DNA from: Trueperaceae bacterium
GTDB lineage: Bacteria; Deinococcota; Deinococci; Deinococcales; Trueperaceae
Length of the DNA stretch: 44,820 nt
Direction: 5' to 3'
Assembly (NCBI GenBank): GCA_036381595.1
Contig: DASVCN010000030.1
Coordinates: forward strand, 1-44,820
Shown: in pieces, positions 23,536 through 30,499 of the stretch
How positions within the stretch are numbered: position 1 is the stretch's first letter
Layout: each line of letters opens with the position of its first letter
Made by a program: the position numbers and the translations under genes
The notes under the pieces: model-generated
Seen by the model: the letters and a program-made list of their open reading frames with translations, nothing else
Databases searched by the model: none
What the model was told of the DNA's origin: nothing

Positions 23536-25311
23536 TTGAAGACCAGTGCCCGAATCGCTCAACTGAACGAACAGGCCTGGCAGCAGGTAGGCCCCGACAC
23601 CCGCAAGGCCCTGGCATTGGCCGAAGAGGCGGCAGCCGAGGCGAGAAGGCTGGAGGATGGCCTGCAGCTTGGCCTGGCGTTGCGGACGGTGGGCGCCTGC
23701 AAGCTGGAGACCGGTGAACTGGCGGAAGCGCGGCGCGTCCTCGCAGCCGCCGAAGAGGTCCTTCGCGACCTGCCGGAGTGCCAGTCGGTGCTGGCACAGG
23801 TGTTCCGGCTCCGGTCCAGGGTCTGTTTCATCTCACAGGAGTACGAGAAGGCGCTGAGGTTCATCCACGCCGGACTCCAGGCCTGCAAGGAGTCGGAGGA
23901 CCCTCAGCTGGAGGCGGCCGTGCTCAACCAGGCGGGTACCACCTACGCCCACCTGGGCTCGTACGAGGAGGGGTTGGAGTACCTCCTGGCCAGCCTCGAG
24001 GTTCTCGAGAAAGCCGGCCTCGACGCTACCGGGCATCCGCTCAACAACATCGGCAACATCTACATGCTGCAGGGCGACCCGGAACGAGCCCTCGACTTCT
24101 TCGAGCGGGCCAAACGAGCGTTCGACGAGACGGGCACGGGTCGGGATCGGGTGATAGCGCTGGGGAACATCGGTCGGGCGCTCGAGGAGCTGGGCGACAC
24201 CGAGGGCGCCCGCGCCCGCCATGAAGAGGGCGTCGTGCTGGCGAGGGAGACAGAGGACCCGATCTACCTGCCTCCCGCCCTCACGAAACTGGCGCGCGTG
24301 ATGGGCAAGCTGGGCCGGACCGAGGAGGCGCTGAACCTGCTGATGGAGGCGCTCGAGTTGTGCCCGGCCGACTCCTCGCCGTTCCGAGAGGAACCACTCA
24401 TGGCCCTGGCTAACCTCCACCTCGCCATGGGTGCGCCCGGCGAGGCCGAGAGGCTCTACCGCGAGACCATCCGACTGGCCGTACGGCACGAGAACCGACA
24501 GCTCGAAGCCGAGGCGCTGCTGGGCCTCTCGAGGGCGCTGGAGGGCGCCGAGAGGTGGCGTGAGGCGCTCGAGGCCTACCACCGGCACCAGGAGCTCGCC
24601 GCCGCCGCGGCCCGAGAACTCTTCTCCAACAAGACGCAGGCTCTGCTGCTCCATAACGAGGTGAAGCAGTCGAAGCGCGACAGGAAGCTGCTGCGCGATG
24701 TGAACGAACAGTTGAAGGTCGCCTACGCCGAGCTCGAGGCGAAGAGCGCCGAGCTCGAACGGCTCAGCCTGGAAGACCCGCTCACCAAGCTGTTCAACCG
24801 GAGGCAGCTGGAGCGGAGGATGGCGGACGAGATCGCCAGGCTGGAACGGTACGGTGAGCGGTTCAGCCTGCTCATGTGCGACGTCGACGATTTCAAGGCG
24901 ATCAACGACCGCTTCTCGCACGGGATGGGCGATCAGATCCTGGTGCAACTCGCCCAGATACTGATTTCCCATACCCGCTCGACCGATCTCGTCGCCCGGG
25001 TTGGCGGTGAGGAGTTCCTCCTGCTCCTGCCCCACACCGCCGCGGCCGAAGCGGCCCAGGTAGCGGAGAAGGTGCGGGCCGCGGTGGTGGAGTTCCCGTG
25101 GGACAGTCTGGGCGTAGGCACGGTAACGGTCAGCATCGGCGTCGCCGAAGGGCGGCTCGGCGAGGATGCCTCTGCCCTCATGGGGAGCGTCGACCGGGAG
25201 CTCTACCGGGCGAAGAGGTCGGGCAAGAACAGGGTCTGCGTGGCGCCGGCGGGTAGCGGCGAGGACGACCTGGAGGCCGAGTCGCTGGGAGGCGGCGACG
25301 AGCGGACGTGA
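23536..25311 (+). CDS. TPR-repeat diguanylate cyclase (GGDEF domain)
   Basis: Cytoplasmic signalling enzyme of 591 residues that would make cyclic di-GMP from two GTP. Residues 1 to about 385 are tandem TPR-like helix pairs (for instance ALRTVGACKLETGELAEARRVL, HPLNNIGNIYMLQGDPERALDFF, VIALGNIGRALEELGDTEGARARH), then a coiled coil (LLRDVNEQLKVAYAELEAKSAELERL), then the GGDEF domain. The active loop is intact, GGEEF at 490-494, with DVDDFKAINDRFSHGMGD upstream. An inhibitory site RSTD lies at 481-484, five residues before the loop, so product inhibition is likely. No membrane helix; the TPRs should receive the signal by protein contact. Start is TTG at 23536 with GGAG 7 bp upstream. Confidence 0.92.
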   Translation: MKTSARIAQLNEQAWQQVGPDTRKALALAEEAAAEARRLEDGLQLGLALRTVGACKLETGELAEARRVLAAAEEVLRDLPECQSVLAQVFRLRSRVCFISQEYEKALRFIHAGLQACKESEDPQLEAAVLNQAGTTYAHLGSYEEGLEYLLASLEVLEKAGLDATGHPLNNIGNIYMLQGDPERALDFFERAKRAFDETGTGRDRVIALGNIGRALEELGDTEGARARHEEGVVLARETEDPIYLPPALTKLARVMGKLGRTEEALNLLMEALELCPADSSPFREEPLMALANLHLAMGAPGEAERLYRETIRLAVRHENRQLEAEALLGLSRALEGAERWREALEAYHRHQELAAAAARELFSNKTQALLLHNEVKQSKRDRKLLRDVNEQLKVAYAELEAKSAELERLSLEDPLTKLFNRRQLERRMADEIARLERYGERFSLLMCDVDDFKAINDRFSHGMGDQILVQLAQILISHTRSTDLVARVGGEEFLLLLPHTAAAEAAQVAEKVRAAVVEFPWDSLGVGTVTVSIGVAEGRLGEDASALMGSVDRELYRAKRSGKNRVCVAPAGSGEDDLEAESLGGGDERT

Positions 25312-25411
25312 TGTCCGGCGGCCGCCATCGCGACAGCAGGCAGATGGCGCTGCGGCAGGCAAGTGGAGATCGCACACCGGGCGGACGGGTGGCGGACAGG
25401 TGGCGGAAAGT

Positions 25412-26398
25412 TCAGCGCGAAGGGTCGACGTGGAGGGCTGCAACCGCGTCGGTCAAGGAGACGAAGGTCCGGGCTCCGGGCTCCTCGGCCCCGCCGATCA
25501 GGTACCACCTCCCACCTGCCCCTGCGCTCGCCAGGCCGTGACGGGGCGAGGGCAGAGGCACCGCGACCCGCCATTGACCGGCGACCGGGTCGAAAACCTC
25601 GTGGCTGTCGAGGGCGACGTCGGCCGCGAGGTCTTCGCCGCCCGCCACGTGGATCTCGCCGGCGACGACGGCGGCGCCGTGGCCGCTCCGCGCTGTCGGG
25701 ACCGGCGGCGCCGACGTCCAGCTGTCGGTCGCCGGGTCGTACACCTCGACGACTGCCAGGTTCCTGCGTCCGACTCGACCCCCGATCGCGTAGAGGAGTC
25801 CATCGATCGCCACTGCCGTGAGGTGCTCGCGGGGCGTCGGCATCGCCGCCAGGTCGGTACGCCAGCTGTCGGCCGAGGGATCGTAGGCCCACAGCTCTTC
25901 GCTGCGGGGACCGGCGCCGCCCACGGCATAGACGAGGCCGGCGATCTCGACGAGGGCGTGCGCGGCTCGCGGGGCGGGCATATCGGCGATGCGCTCCCAG
26001 CTTCCGCTGGTCGGGTCGAACGCCCAGGCCGCTGAGTTGTCGGATCTGAACTCGAGATCCGTGTAACCGCCCGCCACCAGAACTCGCCCGCCAACACCCA
26101 CGGCAGCGGTGTGGTGAAGCGGCAGCGGGAGCGGCTCGAGCACCCGCCACTCGTCGGCGTCGACGTCGTACGCCTCCAGGGTGCTCAGGGTCCGGCCGGA
26201 AGCGCCCAGTCCGCCAGGCACGTAGATGGTATCGCCGAGGAGGGCAGCGGGCATCTCGGAGCGCGGCGTTGGCATGGCCTGCAGGCGTATCCACCCTCCG
26301 GCCGAGGGCTCCGAGCTTGGCTGCCGGTACCAGGCGACTACCGCGCCCAGAAGGGTGAGCGACAGGAGTGCGACCACTCCAGGTGAACGGGGAACCAT
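25412..26398 (-). CDS. Membrane-anchored or secreted Kelch-repeat protein
   Basis: Protein of 328 residues with an N-terminal hydrophobic segment (GVVALLSLTLLGAVVAWY) acting as a signal or anchor, followed by about six Kelch repeats forming a beta-propeller. Repeats show the usual pattern of a double glycine followed by Tyr/Asp-Pro and Trp: IYVPGGLG with YDVDADEWRVL, VLVAGGYT with FDPTSGSWERI, VYAVGGAG with YDPSADSWRT, LYAIGGRV with YDPATDSWTSA, IHVAGGED with FDPVAGQWRVA, and a last WYLIGGAE. Such domains bind proteins or glycans; no enzyme motif is seen. It converges on the GGDEF gene with 100 bp between them and diverges from the small gene at 26507. Confidence 0.88.
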   Translation of the reverse strand: MVPRSPGVVALLSLTLLGAVVAWYRQPSSEPSAGGWIRLQAMPTPRSEMPAALLGDTIYVPGGLGASGRTLSTLEAYDVDADEWRVLEPLPLPLHHTAAVGVGGRVLVAGGYTDLEFRSDNSAAWAFDPTSGSWERIADMPAPRAAHALVEIAGLVYAVGGAGPRSEELWAYDPSADSWRTDLAAMPTPREHLTAVAIDGLLYAIGGRVGRRNLAVVEVYDPATDSWTSAPPVPTARSGHGAAVVAGEIHVAGGEDLAADVALDSHEVFDPVAGQWRVAVPLPSPRHGLASAGAGGRWYLIGGAEEPGARTFVSLTDAVAALHVDPSR

Positions 26399-26506
26399 GG
26401 GCCAGTCTAGAGCGGTTACCGGTCAGTGGGAAGGGAAGCTCGAGCCGGCTGACTCGTCCACGCCATCCGTACCCACAGCCGGGCTGATCTGCTCTACCCT
26501 ACCGGC

Positions 26507-26833
26507 ATGGAAGAGGTCTGGGAGAAGCTCGACATCCCTGCCGGGGCGAAGAGCGCCATGCAGAGCTGGCTGGCGGACAACACCGGCGTGCTGCTCCACG
26601 CCTGGATCGCCGACGACGACAAGACGGTCCTCGCGGTGGTCGCCACGGTCACCGAGGAGGCGTTCGATTCCGAGACCGACGGCTACGACGTCGACAGTAT
26701 CGAGCTGCATATGCTCACCGTCTTCGACACGATCCAGGAAGGTTGGGAGGTGAGCGTCGACAGCGAGGTGAAACTGGGCAACCTGTTCGGCGAACTCGCC
26801 AACCGGTACGTCGAGGATTTCGGGACGCTCTGA
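26507..26833 (+). CDS. Small acidic protein of unknown function
   Basis: I do not recognise this 108-residue protein. It is acidic and soluble, without signal peptide or membrane helix. Predicted order: an amphipathic N-terminal helix (EEVWEKLDIPAGAKSAMQSWLADN), a beta-rich middle (VLLHAWIADDDKTVLAVVATVTEEAF), a strand (SIELHMLTVFDTIQEG) and a C-terminal helix (LGNLFGELANRYVEDFG). Coding is supported by consistent third-position GC and by its placement filling the space between divergent Kelch and convergent esterase genes. SD is weak (CCGGC only). Only 26 bp separate its stop from that of the esterase gene. Confidence 0.7.
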   Translation: MEEVWEKLDIPAGAKSAMQSWLADNTGVLLHAWIADDDKTVLAVVATVTEEAFDSETDGYDVDSIELHMLTVFDTIQEGWEVSVDSEVKLGNLFGELANRYVEDFGTL

Positions 26834-26859
26834 CGCCGTTCCGAGACCCGGCGCTCCCG

Positions 26860-27771
26860 TCAGCGAAGCTCTACGCCGAAGAACCCGAGTATCTCGCGGC
26901 TGACGTCGAAGCCCATCCGAGCCTCGCCGTTCCCCACAAGCCGCAGCCAGTCGTGGTCGCCTCCCACGAGGGCGTAGAGCACCACCTCGTTCCCGGCAGG
27001 ACAGTCGGTCACCTTCAACACCTCGACCCGCTCGACGTTCGTTCCGTCCAGCTCGACGGTGTTCCTCTCGCTGGCGCCTCCGCAACCGGCCTGATTCGCC
27101 CAGAAGCCGAACGTCTGCGGCACCGAGGCCGACAACACGATCTCGCGGCCGCCGAAGACACCCGTCTGGCCGGCCCACGGAACCACCTGGTCAGCGGTCC
27201 CGTGCACAAGCATCATCGACAGCGGTCGCGCCTGTTCGCACGCCATCGGCAGGCCTTCGAAGCCCGCGCCCGCCACGCTCGCGAACGCCCGGAAGGGTGA
27301 GTCGGACTCGCAGGCGAGCCGCTGGACCATGAAACCGCCATTCGAGTAACCCGCCACGTAGACCCGATCGGGGTCGATCGCCAAGGAGTCGCTCATCCGC
27401 TCGACCAGCGCGTGCAGGAACCGGACATCGTCCACTCCCTGGTTGGCGCCTATGCCGGCGAGGTAGTTCCACTGGGCTCCCAGTCCGTCAGGATAGACGA
27501 CGACCGCCTGGGCAAGCTCGTTGAAGCCGCTGGCCGCGGCGATGCCGGCACCGCTACCTCCCCGGCCGTGCAGCACGACGAGGAGCGGAAGTCCCGCGGC
27601 TCCGGCCTCTGTCCCGGCACCGGGCGGCACATACAGCTCGTAGGTGCGGGCAACTGCGTCGACGACCATCTCTTCGTGTCGGCTGCCCGGCGCCTGCTGA
27701 CCCAGGCAGAGGGTCCAGGCGAGCAGCAGCGGGACCAGTACGGGCAGGCGCTTGCAACCTGTTGTCGTCAT
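26860..27771 (-). CDS. Secreted PHB-depolymerase/LpqC-type esterase
   Basis: Alpha/beta-hydrolase of 303 residues related to poly(3-hydroxybutyrate) depolymerases and feruloyl esterases. A signal peptide follows the ATG at 27771 (RLPVLVPLLLAWTLCLGQQ). Catalytic elements: oxyanion loop VLHGRGGSG, nucleophile elbow GYSNGGF with Ser143, acid in GTADQVVPW, and histidine in VGGDHDWL. The CESDSPFRAFASV segment and the QAGCGGAS/TDCPAG cysteines are typical of the family, the latter perhaps a disulfide. An in-frame extension to 27816 exists but would bury the signal peptide. It probably releases acids or hydroxyacids from esters outside the cell. Divergent from the helicase gene. Confidence 0.9.
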   Translation of the reverse strand: MTTTGCKRLPVLVPLLLAWTLCLGQQAPGSRHEEMVVDAVARTYELYVPPGAGTEAGAAGLPLLVVLHGRGGSGAGIAAASGFNELAQAVVVYPDGLGAQWNYLAGIGANQGVDDVRFLHALVERMSDSLAIDPDRVYVAGYSNGGFMVQRLACESDSPFRAFASVAGAGFEGLPMACEQARPLSMMLVHGTADQVVPWAGQTGVFGGREIVLSASVPQTFGFWANQAGCGGASERNTVELDGTNVERVEVLKVTDCPAGNEVVLYALVGGDHDWLRLVGNGEARMGFDVSREILGFFGVELR

Positions 27772-27851
27772 CGAGAGAAGCCTACAGCCCCGCGGCTCCT
27801 GACGTTGCACCTGCACCGGTCCGCCAACCGCCTGGCTAAGCTGCTCCCGAG

Positions 27852-29615
27852 GTGAGCCTCCCCTCCCCCGCCCCGGCAGCCGGACCCCCTCTCAGCCACT
27901 ACCAGGAGCGGATAATCGAGTTCGTCACCAGTGGGCAGGGCAACGGCGTCGTACGGGCGACCGCAGGCGCCGGCAAGACCTCGACGTTGGTAGCGGTAGC
28001 GTCGAACCTCGACCCGGCCTCGAGGGCTTGCTTCCTCGCTTTCGGCCGCGAAGCGGCCGCCGAACTCGCCCGCAGACTGCCGCCCTGGGTGGCAGCCATG
28101 ACGGTGCACAGCCTCGGCCGTTCTACCGTCGAACGCTCGCTGCGCTCGAGCGGAAGGAGGATGCAGGCTGTCGAGAAGGGGAAGTACCGGAGACTCCTTC
28201 GGCGCGCCCTGAAGGAGCGGCCTGGATCGTCGGGGCTCGCTCCCGAGCAGGTTGCAGGATGCGAGGAGTATCTGAACAGGGTGGTGGGCCTCGTCCGCCT
28301 CCACCTTGTCGAACCGGGTGACGACGGGGCCCTGCGCGCGCTCGTCGAGCACCACGCCATCGTGCCGCCCGAGCCGGAGCTGGAGCCGGCCAGCCACAGA
28401 CTGCTGTGGAAGGTGCTCGAGCAGGGGCTCGACGAGGCGCTCGAGCTGGGGATCTGCGACTTCACCGACATGCTCTACCTGCCCGTCACCCAGGAGCTCG
28501 ATCCTCCCCGGTTCGACTTCGTCTGCGTCGACGAGGCACAGGATTACAGCGCGGCCGCCCTTGCCTTCACCCGACGTCTGGTGGACGCCCGCTCGGGCGG
28601 CAGGCTGCTGTTCGTAGGGGATCCCAGGCAGAGCATTTACGGTTTCGCCGGCGCCGACTCCGAGGCGATGGACCGGATAGTCGCCGAGACGAAGGCCACG
28701 GTCCTGCCGCTCAGCATCACCTACCGCTGCCCCCGCTCCCACGTGGCCCTGGCTCGCCTGCTCGCTCCGGAGATCGAAGCTGGCCCCTCCGCGAACGAAG
28801 GCAGGGTGTTCTGGATCGCCGACCGGGCGCTGGAACATTGGGCGAGGGAGGGGGACATGGTCATCTGTCGCGCCAACGCCCCCCTGGTGAAGACCTGTCT
28901 GCGACTCGCCCGCGCCGGGCTTCGGGCCTTCGTCCGGGGACGGGACCTGCGCAAGCAGCTGCTGGAGTTGAGTGAACGGGCGGTCGCTGGGAGGAGCCGG
29001 GACCCCCGCGACGAACTGGACGCCTTCGAAGCCCGTGAAACCGCACGACTGCAACGCCTGGCGGGCAGGAGGGCCGAGCCGCTCGTAGAGGCTCGACGCG
29101 ACCTCGTCGACTGCCTCCGTTTCCTGCTCGCGAACCCTCGAAGCGGGGATGCAGTGGGGTTACGGGAGCTCCAGCGGAGGATAGAGGAAACGTTCGCTCA
29201 GCAGGAGGGTGCCGTGATCCTCTCGACCGTCCACCGGGCGAAGGGGCTGGAATCCGACCGTGTCCTGCTCCTCTACCCAGAGCTCATGCCTGCTCCCTAC
29301 GCTCGCACCGCGCGATCGCTCCGAGGCGAAGCGGCCGTCCAGTTCGTCGCCCTCACCCGCGCTCGACACGACCTCGTTTTCGTGTCCAACGCCAGCGCCC
29401 AGGCGAGCAGGGCGGTCTCCAAGGACGGGATGCGCAGTGGACCGGTCGGCAGCCGCTCTCCTCCCGCTACCGCCGACCCGGACCGGGCGCCGCCTGCGAC
29501 GTCGCTCGACCCCGTAGGTGTCGAGCTCGCCCCGGAAGATCTGACCGGACAGGGCAAAGGGGTATGGCGGGAGGTGCTCGAGCTGGCCAGGCTGCTGTCG
29601 AGGACCAGGGGTTGA
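27852..29615 (+). CDS. Compact UvrD/Rep-type superfamily 1 DNA helicase
   Basis: ATP-dependent DNA helicase of 587 residues, shorter than UvrD (about 720). Motif I (Walker A) is ATAGAGKTS at 36-44; motif II VDEAQD at 226-231; motif III GDPRQSIYGFAGAD; motif IV-like SITYRCPRSH; motif V STVHRAKGLESDRVLLLYP; motif VI QFVALTRARHDLVFVSN. The 1B and 2B subdomains are reduced. The C terminus adds a Pro/Ser-rich linker and a last helix. No nuclease domain. GTG at 27852 has a poor SD but no other start fits. It is not the AddA subunit; a repair or replication-restart role is likely. Its stop faces the unknown gene at 29639 with 23 bp between. Confidence 0.92.
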   Translation: MSLPSPAPAAGPPLSHYQERIIEFVTSGQGNGVVRATAGAGKTSTLVAVASNLDPASRACFLAFGREAAAELARRLPPWVAAMTVHSLGRSTVERSLRSSGRRMQAVEKGKYRRLLRRALKERPGSSGLAPEQVAGCEEYLNRVVGLVRLHLVEPGDDGALRALVEHHAIVPPEPELEPASHRLLWKVLEQGLDEALELGICDFTDMLYLPVTQELDPPRFDFVCVDEAQDYSAAALAFTRRLVDARSGGRLLFVGDPRQSIYGFAGADSEAMDRIVAETKATVLPLSITYRCPRSHVALARLLAPEIEAGPSANEGRVFWIADRALEHWAREGDMVICRANAPLVKTCLRLARAGLRAFVRGRDLRKQLLELSERAVAGRSRDPRDELDAFEARETARLQRLAGRRAEPLVEARRDLVDCLRFLLANPRSGDAVGLRELQRRIEETFAQQEGAVILSTVHRAKGLESDRVLLLYPELMPAPYARTARSLRGEAAVQFVALTRARHDLVFVSNASAQASRAVSKDGMRSGPVGSRSPPATADPDRAPPATSLDPVGVELAPEDLTGQGKGVWREVLELARLLSRTRG

Positions 29616-29638
29616 CTCCGGGCCCGGTCTTCGGCTCT

Positions 29639-30286
29639 TCAGGCTTCCCGCTCGTCGCTGCCGAAGGTATCGGTCCAGGCGTCGGCTGGGCCGCCTATCT
29701 CGTCGCTCGCCGGACGGTGGGGGTCGCTGAAGTCGTCCGGGAAGTCGGCGGGCCGGCGGGCGGTGGCAGGAGCCGCGGCAGGGGCAGGCTCACCGGCCTC
29801 CTCCACCATCTGACCCCCCGGCTTCTCTGCCACCCGTCCTAGAGGTTCGCGGCGGCTCGGAGGAGCGGCCGTAGCGTCGGCCGGTCCTGCCTCCGACTCG
29901 GCTCGATCCGGTCCCGTCGGTCGCTTGGCCTTCGACTTGCGCCCGCTCCCGCCCTTGCCCTTGCGAGGCCTCTCGGATCCACCGCCGGCATCCGGAGAAG
30001 CCTCCCCGGGTCCACCCCCTGCACCACCCGAGCCCTCCTCGATGCGCTCGGCGAAAAGCCACTCGTCGTAAACCACCCTTACCCGAGTGCCGTCCGGGTA
30101 GGGGCGATGGATGAAGCCGAGGAGCATCCTCTCCCCCAGCCTGATGACTCCGCTGTTCACCGTGCCTTCGAGTGGCAGCTTGGTGACCAGGTAGGGATCC
30201 GGGTAGCTGATCGCCCGCAACCGGCGCTTGCCGTCGCTGTCGTCCGGCGCCCCGGGCCGGCGTTGCTGCTCGCCTTCTGCACTCAT
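29639..30286 (-). CDS. Unknown protein with small beta-rich N-terminal domain and low-complexity tail
   Basis: Not recognised. 215 residues. After a charged N terminus, residues about 22-85 look folded and beta-rich (LRAISYPDPYLVTKLPLEG, GVIRLGERMLLGF, TRVRVVYDEWLFAERIEE). The rest is disordered in appearance: Gly/Pro/Ala-rich, a basic patch (RPRKGKGGSGRKSKAKRP) and an acidic end (FPDDFSDPHR, DTFGSDE). The beta unit faintly recalls the small barrel at the C end of some integrase-type transposases, but this is too weak to name. ATG at 30286 has AGGGTG 7 bp upstream. Basic low-complexity tails often bind nucleic acid. Another frame (29790-30419) on the same strand is also open but lacks any folded-looking segment. 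Confidence 0.6.
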   Translation of the reverse strand: MSAEGEQQRRPGAPDDSDGKRRLRAISYPDPYLVTKLPLEGTVNSGVIRLGERMLLGFIHRPYPDGTRVRVVYDEWLFAERIEEGSGGAGGGPGEASPDAGGGSERPRKGKGGSGRKSKAKRPTGPDRAESEAGPADATAAPPSRREPLGRVAEKPGGQMVEEAGEPAPAAAPATARRPADFPDDFSDPHRPASDEIGGPADAWTDTFGSDEREA

Positions 30287-30499
30287 ACGCTTGCACCCTT
30301 CGCGGTCGGGTTCGAGCTGCCCGTCTGCCTCCCATTATGACGCTAGGCGGGTTCACCGCGGGCGACCGTAGCCTGACGGCGAGGACCGCCGGGACCGAGC
30401 CCGCATGAGAACATTCCACTGCGAGCCGAGCGAGGGTCGTGGGTATGCTGGGCGGAGTGAGGAGCCGCCCCCGCCACCCGGTCCGGTCACGAAGCGAAG

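Noticed and set aside
29790-30419. Alternative minus-strand frame over the unknown gene at 29639-30286
   Set aside because: Its product is Arg/Gly-rich without hydrophobic core residues; the chosen frame has a plausible folded domain and an SD.
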